Origin: Prevotella melaninogenica
GTDB taxonomy: Bacteria; Bacteroidota; Bacteroidia; Bacteroidales; Bacteroidaceae
Direction: 5' to 3'
Length of the DNA: 64,000 bases
Assembly (NCBI RefSeq): GCF_018128065.1
Contig: NZ_CP072360.1
Span: 1,492,501-1,556,500 of the forward strand
Within the stretch, counting starts at the first letter, position 1, and the number at the start of each line of letters is the position of its first letter. Positions 1 to 9,297 of the stretch are shown here, in pieces. The notes beneath the pieces are model-generated. The model saw only the letters and a program-made list of their open reading frames with translations. It was not told the origin of the DNA and ran no database searches. Position numbers and translations under genes: made by a program.

Positions 1-525
1 AAGCAGCTTCACACCATACTTCTCTACTGGTTCAATGAGCTGTCGTCCATCTTTTTCGACTCCGTATGGACGTGCATCTTCAACGCCAAACATCTTTGGC
101 ATACTTGGACCAAAGATATCTGTATCAAGCAAACCAACCTTATAGCCAAGGCGTGCTAAAGCTATGGCAAGGTTAGCTGAAACAGTACTCTTCCCTACTC
201 CACCCTTTCCAGAGCTAACAGCAATGATATTCTTCACCTGAGGCAACAACTTACTAACCTCTGGACGTGGTGCATTCTTAAATTCTGTAGTAATAGTTAC
301 TTCAACCTCCTTACCAACCGAATAATGGATTTGCGCCTCAGCTGCCTTAATGGTAGACTTGAGAAAAGGGTCGGTCTCACGTGGGAAGATAAGCGTAAAA
401 CTTACTTTATTCCCATTGATACTGGGTGTATCAGCCAGCATCTCACTTTCTATAATGTTCTTTTTTGTTCCTGGATAAATTACTTTCTCCAGTGCATCTG
501 TAATGAGTTTTGGATATAATGTCAT
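1..525 (-). CDS. mrp: Mrp/ApbC-family P-loop ATPase, partial (C-terminus off the window)
   Basis: Members of this family are cytosolic scaffolds or carriers for iron-sulfur clusters. The frame is open from an ATG at 525 to the window edge (175 codons). Residues 1-80 look like the MIP18/DUF59 Fe-S assembly domain, and residues 106-113 form the deviant Walker A motif GKGGVGKS, followed by an [12 protein letters not shown] segment typical of Mrp. The rest of the ATPase domain lies outside the window. Family assignment is firm; the metabolic role is taken from the family. Confidence 0.93.
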   Translation of the reverse strand, partial: MTLYPKLITDALEKVIYPGTKKNIIESEMLADTPSINGNKVSFTLIFPRETDPFLKSTIKAAEAQIHYSVGKEVEVTITTEFKNAPRPEVSKLLPQVKNIIAVSSGKGGVGKSTVSANLAIALARLGYKVGLLDTDIFGPSMPKMFGVEDARPYGVEKDGRQLIEPVEKYGVKLL

Positions 526-666
526 TGTTTTATTATTTTATCGATTTTAAATGAAGCCACTAAACAAAGGACCTCTCACCGCTATAAAAGCTTGTAGGCT
601 TCCAAATAAGGTTTCTTCTTACTTCTTTTAATATTCAAAAAGAATGCCACAAATTAATTGGACACA

Positions 667-1044
667 TTAGTTATCACCATTTTGCGATTGCTCCCATTCT
701 TCCCACTCTTTAGCAACAGCTTTCCAGTCAGTCATCTCTCCCGCTTCAATAGCTTGCTGCTCACGTGTAGCCGCATCACGAGCCTTATCACGTGCACGCT
801 TTGCCTTCATATCAGCAATTGTAGCATCGTCAAGAATCAGAATAGCTCCACGATGGATAGCATCTTGCAATTCCTCTTCACCAAAAGCCTTACCAGGTTC
901 ATTGAAATCAGAAATATTAAATTCGTAGATGGTACGGAGGTCGTGACGAATCAGTTTCTGCTTCGCACGATTACCCGCATTCTTCAGTCTGAGTAGCTTT
1001 GCTATTTCTATTATCTCGTCTTTTGCGAATTTATTTCTTCCCAT
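667..1044 (-). CDS. Conserved hypothetical protein, charged C-terminus
   Basis: About 125 residues, starting MGRNKFAKDE. I chose the ATG at 1044 because AAGAG sits seven bases upstream; an in-frame TTG at 1062 (adding six residues) is the alternative. The protein is basic at the N-terminus, has an acidic middle, and a C-terminal stretch rich in Ala, Arg, Glu and Trp that is likely helical. No signal peptide or membrane segment. It lies in the same direction as mrp, 141 bp upstream of it. I do not recognise a functional family; it resembles small conserved proteins of Bacteroidales chromosomes. Confidence 0.7.
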   Translation of the reverse strand: MGRNKFAKDEIIEIAKLLRLKNAGNRAKQKLIRHDLRTIYEFNISDFNEPGKAFGEEELQDAIHRGAILILDDATIADMKAKRARDKARDAATREQQAIEAGEMTDWKAVAKEWEEWEQSQNGDN

Positions 1045-1088
1045 GTTTTGACTCTTTTTCAAATGCCCTTAATGGCTTTTCCTGTCTG

Positions 1089-1120
1089 CGAAGATAGCAA
1101 CAAAATCCCAATACTGCAAG
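1089..1120 (-). promoter_or_regulatory. Weak candidate promoter for the small gene at 667-1044
   Basis: On the minus strand CTTG is followed after 20 bp by TATCTTCG, one base off the Bacteroidetes -7 consensus TAnnTTTG. It lies 45 bp upstream of the ATG. Confidence 0.35.
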
Positions 1121-1322
1121 TTTTTCTTGAAGAATACATTGTGCAAGGCATCATAAAGTGTCATAATAAAGACAGGCTTCAGTTTGAGAAATAGCATTAA
1201 ACAACTCATCTAAAAAGTGACAAAGAAAGTTTTGAAGTATTCCAATGACTGAAAAAAGATTTAAAGAACGCAAATGTACAAGAAACATTAATAAGAGAAA
1301 CAACTAAAACATACAAACTTAT

Positions 1323-3426
1323 CCCAAGTTTAACCCCCACTTTCGCCTATTTCTTGCAGTGACCGTACTTTCCTCGTTTTTCTTATGGGCTCTGTGTCCT
1401 ACAAATTTTATTCTTTTTGTATGGTGAGTGTTTTAAGTTCAACTTATCGCATATCTGTTTTGCTTGCTTCGAAGGACTACTACATTGGCGCATCTCGATG
1501 TTCTCACCTAATGGATTCTTCCCTTTTGTTGTGACGAGCTTCTGGGTGCTCATACGTCGTACAATCTCGGTCCAGTAACAGGTTTCTCCTTCTCGTTTTA
1601 ATTGACAACGGATGGTATTTACCACCCAATAGGCTAATAAGCCGAAGAAGAGGTGTGCGTCGCTTCTCTCATCTTTCTGATGATAGATAGGACGGAGGTT
1701 GAGATCATTCTTTAGTTGCCTGTTCGTGCATTCTATCTCACGAATGAGATTGTAGTATTCCCATGTCACGCGCTCATCAAGTGTCCTGACATTGCTGCGG
1801 AGGAAGTATACTCCGTGACCAGATTCCATTGCCGAGAGGTCTTTTATCTCCCAGTCTACACGTAGCATCTGATTGGGTTTCTTCTCATTTTTTATGTAGC
1901 TTATCTGGTAGAACTTCGCTATAGAAGGGTACTTCTGTATGGCACGTCCTGTACGTTCAACAACCTTTTCATAGGTTTTTGTTCCACCTTTCTTGGAGAT
2001 TCCATTGTTTATCCTCTGCAGTTCCATCTCAAAACGCTCTCTCCAGACCCTGTTCATGGACGACTCTGTCATAGCTTTCGAAGGAGATGTTATTTCGAGA
2101 TAATAATCCTTGTCATCCTCTGTCTTAACCTCTTTCAGCGTTATCTTCTGCCGACGGGCATCCATTACCGTAACACTCCTGTTATCATCACTGAGCGTAT
2201 AGTCCTTCATTTTCGTACGGGATACGCAGAGATAATTGTAACCTTACCTTTTGATCAGCTCCAAGTTCTCTTCCGTGGCAACACCTGCATCCATGACAAC
2301 GAGCGTATCCTTTGTCCGTGATGGATTCCTCTTTGCCAGCGTGTCAATCATATCGGGCAGAGACTTGGGGTCTGCTGTATTACCCTCCAAGATAGAAGAA
2401 TAACGTATAAAACCTTCTTTATTGATACATAGTGCAAGTACAAGTAGCTTACAGTCAGAGCGTTTTTCTTTTGATCGACCGAACTTGGCTTTATCGCTAT
2501 TACGCTTACTACCCTCGAAATAGAAGTTGGTTAAGTCGAAGAGCATCAACTTGTTGTCTATATTAAAGAGATTGTCAGTAACGCTACACAAATGACGCTC
2601 TAACTGTTCCTTTAGTTCATATAACTTGTCAGTGATTTTATACAGAGAATTGATTCCTGGTGTCCAGCCAGGAACTCCACTATAAAGTTCGCCAGCAGCT
2701 GATTTATCGCGCAAATAATAATAAGATGAATGTTCAGAAACAGCATATACTGTGCGAACAATCAATGCTGACAAAGCCGTGTGTATCGTATTCTCAGTCC
2801 AGCCGTTTCTGCGCAGGAAACCCTCTAATTGCAGCTTGTCTATCGTCTGCTTGCAGAGCCACTCAGTACCGACATTCCTTGCGTCAGTATATTTTGCCGT
2901 CTCAAGGTCAACGTAGTTCTCATATTTTCTCAGCGACTTCTGCTCTTCCTTATTAAACCTATCGATTCCACCTTCTTGCTCCATACGGCTCCACCATTCG
3001 TCAGCCTCTGCCTGTTCAATAGGAGTAAGTCCGTCAAGATGTTCCTTGAAAAGCGAGAGTGTACTTCTGTTTTTGAAGCGTTCGGTAAGTGCGTATGCAA
3101 TTTTTCGAACCTGTACGGCAGTAAGTGAAGGTGCAAAACCGATGTTCAACAGAATTAGCGAATGTACATGACCCTGCACGTCACGATATGACTCCTTGAT
3201 GCGATAATAAGGAGCCATGTCGCCTGTGGCAGGGTTGAATCGTGTCTGTACATTTGCGTGCATGAGTGCAAAGTAACAAAATATTTTTGATATGACGGTG
3301 TCCTACAATTCGGATTTTACTCCTCGTTACAATACCCTATGCTTGATTATCAATCATTTATAAAATTGATACTACACAAAACATCCCGAATATTTATGAA
3401 AAATATTTTTGCCAGTTAAACTTGGG
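1323..3426 (-). mobile_element. IS1634-family insertion sequence, complete ends
   Basis: About 2.1 kb. The ends are a perfect 12-bp inverted repeat, CCCAAGTTTAAC at 1323-1334 and its complement at 3415-3426. TTAT occurs immediately outside both ends (1319-1322 and 3427-3430) and may be a 4-bp target duplication, although AT-rich flanks make chance matches easy. The single transposase frame is split by one stop codon, so the element is probably not autonomous. Confidence 0.8.
1383..3263 (-). pseudogene. IS1634-family transposase split by one in-frame TAA
   Basis: Two halves of 339 and 275 residues lie in the same reading frame, separated by a TAA at 2244-2246. Translation continues after it without a shift through GYNYLCVSRTK into the second half, so one base change restores a transposase of about 626 residues, normal for IS1634 members. 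The N-terminal half carries the first acidic catalytic region (LMLFDLTNFYFEG) and VVMDAGVA; the C-terminal half carries the DDE-like end, with the conserved NRQLKNDLNLRPIYH segment. Readthrough could be programmed, but a simple nonsense mutation is more likely. An ATG at 2210 could give a useless C-terminal fragment. Confidence 0.85.
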
Positions 3427-3619
3427 TTATAAGGAATTTTTAACCTTAGTGTTTATGTAGAAAATATCGAAAAAAGAAAACATCATAACCCTTTATACAA
3501 AAGAAATCGATACATTTCTTGGATGCCAAAATCATAATCATTTCATCATATTAATCAAGAGAGAAACTAATAACAAAGGTTAATTTTATTATCGAGAACG
3601 AAAAATATTACATAAAAAA

Positions 3620-3651
3620 TTTGGTCGTTACAAGAAAAACGTTTACCTTTG
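3620..3651 (+). promoter_or_regulatory. Bacteroidetes sigma-ABfr promoter for the NimA-like gene
   Basis: TTTG at 3620-3623 is followed after 20 bp by TACCTTTG at 3644-3651. It lies about 180 bp upstream of the start codon, leaving a long leader. Confidence 0.75.
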
Positions 3652-3692
3652 CATCAAGTTTTTTTAGTGGTTAATTTAGTTTTAGTATTTAA

Positions 3693-3728
3693 ACCTTGGG
3701 TGATGTGAATCAGTCAAGGTCTTTTTTA
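3693..3728 (+). promoter_or_regulatory. Terminator-like hairpin in the leader of the NimA-like gene
   Basis: ACCTTG (3693-3698) pairs with CAAGGT (3715-3720) and is followed directly by CTTTTTTAT. It lies after the promoter and before the gene, so it could be an attenuator. The stem is short (6 bp) and the loop is 16 nt. Confidence 0.4.
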
Positions 3729-3827
3729 TATATAATAGGAATATCTAACACGAAGTTTTCATTAAAAAATAGGATTAATCTGTAAAAGATAATTCATAGA
3801 TTTAACAATTAATTTATTATTAATAAA

Positions 3828-4322
3828 ATGTACAATATGAAATATGTTAATGATCGCATACGCAGACAAGACCGGTTAATGGACGAAGAACGTTCTATTG
3901 AACTATTGCGTGAAGGTGAATATGGTGTCTTGAGTATGGTTTCTGAAGGTATGGGATATGGTATTCCTGTAAACTTTGTTTGGGATGGTAACAATAGTAT
4001 ATATATTCATTGTGCACCTGAGGGACGTAAGTTAGTAGCCATTGAAAAGAACCCAAAAGTTTCGCTTTGCATCATCGGTAAAGTAAACTTATTACCTCGC
4101 AACTTCACAACAGAATATGAAAGTGCTATTTTTTTCGGTGAGGCACATATACATCTCTCTGATGAAGAGAAAATGCACGCATTGCATTTATTGATTGATA
4201 AGCTATCTGCTGATTTTAAAGAACTTGGTGATAAATATGCACACAAAAGTTTTCATCGGGTTGAGATAATTCGTGTTGATTTCACAGAATTCAGTGGAAA
4301 ACGTAAGAAAGTGCTTGGATAA
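3828..4322 (+). CDS. Pyridoxamine 5'-phosphate oxidase-like flavin protein, NimA-related
   Basis: 164 residues with the split-barrel flavin-binding fold of the PNPOx superfamily. Segments such as GYGIPVNFVWDG near residue 44, YIHCAPEGRKLVAIEKNPKV near 60-80 and the AIFFGEAHI strand match the NimA subfamily, whose members include 5-nitroimidazole reductases; most chromosomal copies are uncharacterised flavin reductases. The start may be 3828 or the internal ATG at 3837. The gene stands alone with its own promoter and a 170-nt leader. Nitroimidazole resistance should not be assumed from sequence alone. Confidence 0.8.
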   Translation: MYNMKYVNDRIRRQDRLMDEERSIELLREGEYGVLSMVSEGMGYGIPVNFVWDGNNSIYIHCAPEGRKLVAIEKNPKVSLCIIGKVNLLPRNFTTEYESAIFFGEAHIHLSDEEKMHALHLLIDKLSADFKELGDKYAHKSFHRVEIIRVDFTEFSGKRKKVLG

Positions 4323-4326
4323 CGAG

Positions 4327-4495
4327 TTTTCAAGTTGACAGGTTTACAAGTTGACGAGTTATTTGTTTCGTTATCTTACATAATGCTATAATCTTAAGAA
4401 ATAGCAGTCATCTTATAAAGTGGACGAGTGGACAAGTTTACGAGTGGACAAGTTATTTATATCGTTAGCTTACTTGATGCAATAAACTTTAGATA
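4327..4495 (+). repeat. Imperfect tandem repeat, two units of about 90-100 bp
   Basis: Both units share the pattern of ACAAGTT and GACGAGT words followed by TTATTT, ATCGTTA-like and CTTACnTnATGC segments. The region is non-coding and AT-rich. Such repeats are common between Prevotella genes; function unknown. Confidence 0.55.
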
Positions 4496-4510
4496 TAGAA
4501 ATTATCATAA

Positions 4511-4548
4511 TTGTGAATTTTGAATTATAACTTGTGAATTTTGAATTA
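4511..4548 (+). repeat. Two 17-bp direct repeats just upstream of the flavoprotein start
   Basis: TTGTGAATTTTGAATTA occurs at 4511-4527 and 4532-4548, a 21-bp period of about two helical turns, ending five bases before the ATG at 4554. It could bind a regulator or be a simple repeat. Confidence 0.7.
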
Positions 4549-4553
4549 AACTA

Positions 4554-5825
4554 ATGGATATAGCAATCATTGGCGGAGGAGCTGCAGGATTCATGACAGC
4601 TATCACAGCTCGAAGAATAAACCCTTCATGTAAGGTAACTATCTTTGAACGTGCGCAGAAAGTGTTAGCAAAGGTTGAAATAACTGGGGGCGGGCGTTGT
4701 AATGTGACAAACAGTTTTGCAGCTATCAAAGACATGAAGCAGGCTTATCCACGTGGGCATAAACTGATGAAACGATTAATGAAAACGTTTAGTCATGAAG
4801 ATGCCTACAAATGGTTTGAAAAACATGGAGTTCCTTTGATTACACAAGAAGACGAATGTGTATTCCCAAAGGCACAGGATTCACATGCTATTATTGATTG
4901 TCTGGTTCGCCAAGCCAAAGAACTGAATGTGACTATATGTTGTCAACATCGACTAACAGGTATACATCGCACAGAAGATGGGAGACTAAAACTGGACTTT
5001 GAAAATGATACACATCGCATCTTCCATCGTACTATCATAACAACTGGCGGCTCACCCAATGGGCGTGGATTACAATATCTCGCCTGCCTTGGACATGAGA
5101 TTGAAGCACCTGTACCTTCGCTTTTTACCTTTAACATAAAGGACCGTGCTTTCTGCAATCTTATGGGAACGGTTGTTGACCCTGTTGTAACAACAATTCC
5201 AGGAACAAAGTTACGTGCACAAGGACCTTTACTTGTGACACATTGGGGCGTGAGCGGTCCTGCAATCCTGAAGCTATCATCATACGCAGCACGAATACTT
5301 GCAAACAACAATTATAAGGTCCCACTTGCCATCAACTGGACTGGTGAACGAACACGACAAGAAGTAGAAGAAAACATTCTTAAATTGCAAGCAGCAAATC
5401 CACGTAAACAAATCTCTACTATACATCCATTTGGACTACCAAGTCGCCTTTGGCTATACATACTTAACAAACTGGGCTTAGATGCAATGAAACCATGGGC
5501 TGAGGTTGGACGTAAAACATTGAACCGTATGATTGAAACATTGGTCAATGATCAATACGCCATTACTGGCAAAGGTATCTTCCGCGAAGAGTTTGTTACT
5601 TGTGGCGGGGTGAGTTTAAACTCTATAAATCCTAAAACGCTCGAAAGTAAAGTTTGCCCAAATCTTTTCTTTGCAGGAGAAGTATTAGACATCGATGCTA
5701 TTACAGGTGGCTTTAATCTTCAAGCAGCATGGACAACAGGTGTTGTGGCAGGACAAAACGCAAGTAAAATGTCCAACCAAAAATCATACGTTCATACAGA
5801 ACACACTCATGCAATGCTATTATAG
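4554..5825 (+). CDS. HI0933/BaiN-family FAD-dependent oxidoreductase
   Basis: 423 residues, the usual family length. Residues 3-12 form the Rossmann dinucleotide motif (AIIGGGAAG), residues 45-50 the GGGRCN signature of HI0933-like flavoproteins, and the C-terminal GEVLDIDAITGGFNLQAAW segment binds FAD. These are cytosolic two-dinucleotide-binding flavoproteins; most are annotated as NAD(P)/FAD-dependent oxidoreductases with unknown substrate. The last 25 residues after the FAD motif extend slightly beyond the conserved core. Monocistronic; no clear promoter of the TAnnTTTG type in the upstream 230 bp. Confidence 0.92.
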   Translation: MDIAIIGGGAAGFMTAITARRINPSCKVTIFERAQKVLAKVEITGGGRCNVTNSFAAIKDMKQAYPRGHKLMKRLMKTFSHEDAYKWFEKHGVPLITQEDECVFPKAQDSHAIIDCLVRQAKELNVTICCQHRLTGIHRTEDGRLKLDFENDTHRIFHRTIITTGGSPNGRGLQYLACLGHEIEAPVPSLFTFNIKDRAFCNLMGTVVDPVVTTIPGTKLRAQGPLLVTHWGVSGPAILKLSSYAARILANNNYKVPLAINWTGERTRQEVEENILKLQAANPRKQISTIHPFGLPSRLWLYILNKLGLDAMKPWAEVGRKTLNRMIETLVNDQYAITGKGIFREEFVTCGGVSLNSINPKTLESKVCPNLFFAGEVLDIDAITGGFNLQAAWTTGVVAGQNASKMSNQKSYVHTEHTHAMLL

Positions 5826-6085
5826 GAATTGCCCTTCACATACACAAAAAATAATAAAGAGAACTAAAGTTCCCCACCCCTCTATTTCATGGGTATTTCA
5901 GCTGGATATGCCAAAAGTTAAAAGGCTGTAAGGGGGGATTACCCTTGGGAAAGTTTTCTCAGGACTATTAAATGTTTTTGAGAAAGTTGCACAACGCACT
6001 ACCCTAATATTAATACCCCCGCACAACTATTTATATGAATGATATTGATAACGGTAGAAATCCACAAATACGCTAATATAAACAT

Positions 6086-6712
6086 ATGAAAGAGCTTATC
6101 AAAGATTTAGAAAACTGTTTAATTGAAAGTAAAAACCCGATATTAAACAATATGGATCACGAAAATGACAGGAAGTCGGAAGAAAATATCTTAGAGGCAT
6201 TCAAGACTGTAGGATTAAAATGCTGCCAAGAACTTATGGACTTGTATCTTTGGAAAACAGGATGCACTAAAGAATTAATATTTGATTTGAGCGAAGACGA
6301 AAATGAATGGAATCACTTTTTGCTTTGCTCATATGGTAACTATGCATCTTACGAAGTTTCCAGAGATATTATGTTCCAAAACAAGAGTTATAATGCTGTC
6401 TATGCAGGAGACCACTATATGTATCCTTTTATGTATTGTGGCGTTTATGAAGATCCGATACTCATAGACCTTAATCCTTGTAGGGAGACATACAAAGCTA
6501 TGTTCTATTATAGTCCTGAAGTAACTTTGTCGGAAAATCCTATTATGATTTATGACTCTATTGAAAGCTGGCTAAAAACAATTATTCAATGTTATAAACA
6601 ACGGATTTATCATATAGATAGAAATGGATTTTTGCAGTATGACAGAGACCGTGAACCCAAACTCTCACGAGAGATGAATCCCAAATCTGTGTTTTGGAAA
6701 TTATTTGATTAA
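6086..6712 (+). CDS. SMI1/KNR4 (SUKH)-like protein, probable immunity protein
   Basis: 208 residues, no signal peptide or membrane segment, acidic N-terminal third. The block ILIDLNPCRETYKAMFYYSP, followed by a segment with ESWLKTIIQCYKQR, is the usual layout of SUKH-fold proteins (conserved aromatic and acidic residues, then a terminal helix). SUKH proteins often neutralise polymorphic toxins. No toxin gene is adjacent; instead a decaying minus-strand cluster lies downstream, so this may be an orphan immunity gene. Codon use is AT-rich like the chromosome. The 260 bp upstream of it (5826-6085) shows no other gene. Confidence 0.6.
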   Translation: MKELIKDLENCLIESKNPILNNMDHENDRKSEENILEAFKTVGLKCCQELMDLYLWKTGCTKELIFDLSEDENEWNHFLLCSYGNYASYEVSRDIMFQNKSYNAVYAGDHYMYPFMYCGVYEDPILIDLNPCRETYKAMFYYSPEVTLSENPIMIYDSIESWLKTIIQCYKQRIYHIDRNGFLQYDRDREPKLSREMNPKSVFWKLFD

Positions 6713-6812
6713 TATCATTAAAAAGAAAGGATAAATGATATATTTAGTTTCAATGCTGATGCAGCATAATATTTAGATTAATATTCTCCAAAATATTCGT
6801 CTTTTTGACAAC

Positions 6813-7039
6813 TTATAATGTGGGCACAATCTCTCTATCTTCGTATATAGTCACATTATCTCTAATTTTTTCGGCCAATAAAGCAAATTCTTCAAAACTA
6901 TAACACTCTTCTTCTTTCCTCAAAAGAAAACTTCGCAAGTAATCCACAAAACTATTGTAAAAAACCACACTAATGATTTTTCCCCATTTACATTATATAT
7001 AGAATAATCCCAATCCTTCTTTTGCACTAATTCCTTCAT
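6813..7039 (-). pseudogene. Short gene broken by a 1-nt frameshift
   Basis: The ATG at 7039 has a strong Shine-Dalgarno (AAGGAG, eight bases upstream) and overlaps the stop of the preceding frame as ATGA. The first 19 residues (MKELVQKKDWDYSIYNVNG) run into a five-A tract; adding one A there connects to an open frame ending at 6813 with SFVDYLRSFLLRKEEE and FEEFALLAEKI. The repaired product would have about 75 residues. Family not recognised; size and setting fit a small immunity-type or accessory protein. A sequencing error in the A tract would also explain this. Confidence 0.6.
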
Positions 7040-7161
7040 TTTAAAATCTCCTTAATACTGTAATCAACCTCTTTTATCATACCCTCCGTTTTAATAACAG
7101 CTTCTGTTGGTAATGGTAAGGACCTATTTCCAGACACTTGCAGCATATATTTAACATCAAA

Positions 7162-7587
7162 CTATCTCTGGAAATCTTCTATTTCATTTATCAAAGTGCT
7201 ATAGCATCTCAATTGAGTAAATTCTTTTTTTTGTTTTATCCTTTCATAGAGATTACTATAATCAAAAACCAAATAGCGATCTATATATAATTTTATTTTA
7301 CACAGATAAATAAAGTATAGTATCCTACAAACATTTTTTCTATTTACTTTAACATCATTAATCATTTTATTTATTCTGTCAAGGCTTACTTCATTATCCA
7401 CTAACAATGCATGCAGAGCCCATACAATATTTGAACAATCAATCACCTCGGTATTACAATCATAATGCTTTACTACTATAATATCTATCAGTTTTCCGTC
7501 AAAAACGGATTTTTTGACAATATTATATTCTTTTGAACACCTAGTGTAGTTCAATGATTTAATTATTTCATCTTCTCTTTTTTTCAT
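7162..7587 (-). CDS. Hypothetical protein, possibly truncated by an in-frame stop
   Basis: 141 residues, Lys/Ile/Tyr-rich, no signal peptide. It ends at a TAG (7162-7164), but the same frame stays open for 41 more codons to a TGA at 7036-7038 that overlaps the ATG of the next gene. That continuation has coding character (QVSGNRSLPLPTEAVIKTEG), so the TAG may be a nonsense mutation in a protein of about 183 residues. No family recognised. It belongs to a minus-strand pair with the broken gene at 6813-7039 and lies between a SUKH-like gene and an IS, a typical place for decaying toxin-immunity cargo. Confidence 0.55.
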   Translation of the reverse strand: MKKREDEIIKSLNYTRCSKEYNIVKKSVFDGKLIDIIVVKHYDCNTEVIDCSNIVWALHALLVDNEVSLDRINKMINDVKVNRKNVCRILYFIYLCKIKLYIDRYLVFDYSNLYERIKQKKEFTQLRCYSTLINEIEDFQR

Positions 7588-7627
7588 TGGGTGGTTATTT
7601 GAGTTGTGTATATATTTGTATTTATTC

Positions 7628-8825
7628 CCTTAATTCCGCAGAACAAAATCTTATAAGAAACCCAAGTGCCTGAGCAACAAAGTCCTCAAAACACTTGGAT
7701 ATGTCAGAAATTTCACCTAACTTAGTGCTGTTAAAAAAAGCAAGCAAAACAACTGACATGACAAAGATAGCAATTAAAAACGAGAATATCACTTCTTTCG
7801 GTGGAATTTATCATATTATGGACGTATTTTCAAAGTTGGGCTTTGAAAAACTCACAGAATCTGTCTTGGGCAAACGTGGGTGTAGCGATAAGGCTTTTAG
7901 TCATGGAAGCATTTTCGGTTCTCTCTTCTTCAGTTACCTTTGTGGTGGCGAATGCCTTGAGGATATCAATGCGCTTATAGAGCAGTTCAGGCAGAGACCT
8001 GGCACGCAACTGCCTGGCGCCGACACTGTAGGACGTGGACTTAAGGAACTTGCCGAAGAGAATATCGTCTATAAGAGCGAGATCTCTGGGAAGTCGTATA
8101 GCTTCAATGCAGCAGAGAAACTGAATACCTTACTTCTGCGAATGATACGACAGATGGGGATTATAAAGGTAGGTAGCCATGTTGACTTTGACTTTGATCA
8201 TCAGTTTATTCCTGCCCACAAGTTCGATGCAAAGTATTCTTACAAACAGGATTTTGGCTACTTCCCTAGTTGGGCTTCCATTGGGGGCATTATCGTTGGA
8301 GGTGAGAATCGTGATGGAAACACCAATGTGAAATTTCATCAGGAAGACACGCTTCGTCGCATTATGGACCGAGTAATCTCAGAACTTGGTGTGACAATAG
8401 AGCGTTTCCGTGCCGACTGTGGGTCGTTCTCAAAGGAAATTATCCAAACCGTAGAGCAACACTGTAACACATTCTATATACGTGCTGCCAACTGTGGCAC
8501 CCGCCACGAGGAGTTCTGCCAGCTGGAAGAATGGAAGAGCGTTGAGGTTGGTTATGAATTTTGTCAGTGTGCCAGCGAAATGGGTGCGCACAGGAAGGCA
8601 GAACGTTCTAAACCTTTATACCAATAAAGCATACTACTCTGAAGTGTTCCTTGAATAAACAGCATTTCTTTGTGGCATTCATTTTCCCCATTGGCTTGGG
8701 TGGGGGATTTTATGCGCCTGCAAGGGCAAATTCCAGTCTAAGGTCGCTTCCTATCACATGTAGAGGCAAAAAGACGTCTCAACACACAAAATCATCTCAC
8801 AAGAAAAAGTGCTGCGGAATTGAGG
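7628..8825 (+). mobile_element. IS1380-family element with internal deletion
   Basis: The left end starts CCTTAATTCCGCAG (7628-7641) and the right end is the complement of CCTCAATTCCGCAG (8812-8825); similarity continues inward for roughly 15 more bases. The element is 1198 bp, whereas IS1380 members in Bacteroidales are normally about 1.6-1.7 kb. The difference matches the stretch missing from the transposase gene. No clear target duplication was seen. Confidence 0.75.
7758..8658 (+). pseudogene. IS1380-family transposase, internally deleted and out of frame
   Basis: From an ATG at 7758 the protein matches IS1380 transposases through the DDE core (VDFDFDHQFI, RADCGSFSKE near the second Asp) up to KSVEVGYEF. 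The next bases read FVSVPAKWVRTGRQNVLNLY, the true C-terminal end of the family, but in another frame, ending at a TAA at 8656-8658. About 100 residues, probably including the last catalytic Glu, are therefore missing. In its own frame the product ends at 8627 after 17 unrelated residues. An upstream in-frame ATG at 7695 adds residues not typical of the family. Confidence 0.85.
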
Positions 8826-9076
8826 TAATAATCTTTTTGCCTTTTTCAATCAATGTGTTCATGCCCAACACGCATGGTGATTTTGGTAAAAACCATATAA
8901 GATAATACGGAGATAGAGACTACTTGCGGGCAGAAAAGCATTTCCCTAACGAGAACAAACAATATCCTTTAGGTAAGTGGACAATACATCTATATTAAAA
9001 TCAGCGATTGTCAGATACATTTCACACCCACTTTTAGTTAAAAAGTGTTTTGTTGTCAAAATCTTCCGCTATACAT
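8826..9076. other. Non-coding spacer between IS1380 remnant and tRNA
   Basis: AT-rich, many stops in all frames. I see no gene here; it ends at the tRNA promoter. Confidence 0.5.
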
Positions 9077-9107
9077 TTTGCAGTTTCAAAAAATATATAT
9101 AACTTTG
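9077..9107 (+). promoter_or_regulatory. Promoter of tRNA-Ser
   Basis: TTTG at 9077-9080, 19 bp spacer, TAACTTTG at 9100-9107: a full match to the Bacteroidetes promoter pattern, 48 bp before the tRNA. Confidence 0.8.
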
Positions 9108-9154
9108 CACTCGCTTTCCACAAGAAAGCAGGTAGACTACAACAGTTACCTTTT

Positions 9155-9239
9155 GGAGAGATGGTAGAGTGGTCGATTACAGCGGTCTTGAAAACCGCCG
9201 TGCTGAGAGGCACCGGGGGTTCGAATCCCTCTCTCTCCG
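9155..9239 (+). tRNA. tRNA-Ser (anticodon TGA)
   Basis: The acceptor arms GGAGAGA (9155-9161) and TCTCTCC (9232-9238) pair fully, with G as discriminator at 9239. The anticodon stem GCGGT/ACCGC encloses CTTGAAA with anticodon TGA. A long variable arm (CGTGCTGAGAGGCACC) marks a class II tRNA, and the T arm reads GGGGGTTCGAATCCC. CCA is not encoded. An integrase gene begins 312 bp downstream, so this end of the mobile element is close. Confidence 0.97.
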
Positions 9240-9297
9240 CTAATAGGCTTCAAAAGGACTTCACAAAGGTTGTCAATTTAGCCTTCAAAAATTAGCT

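Noticed and set aside
3828..4322. Calling this gene a nitroimidazole-resistance determinant
   Set aside because: Family resemblance to NimA is real, but many chromosomal relatives have no such role and the sequence alone cannot decide.
8651..8905. An 84-codon frame after the IS1380 transposase
   Set aside because: It begins inside the transposase C-terminus in another frame and runs across the IS right end.
9155..9239. tRNA-Ser as the exact attachment site of the ICE
   Set aside because: The integrase is near, but a strong terminator follows the tRNA and no copy of the tRNA 3' end was found elsewhere in the window; the other element end is outside.
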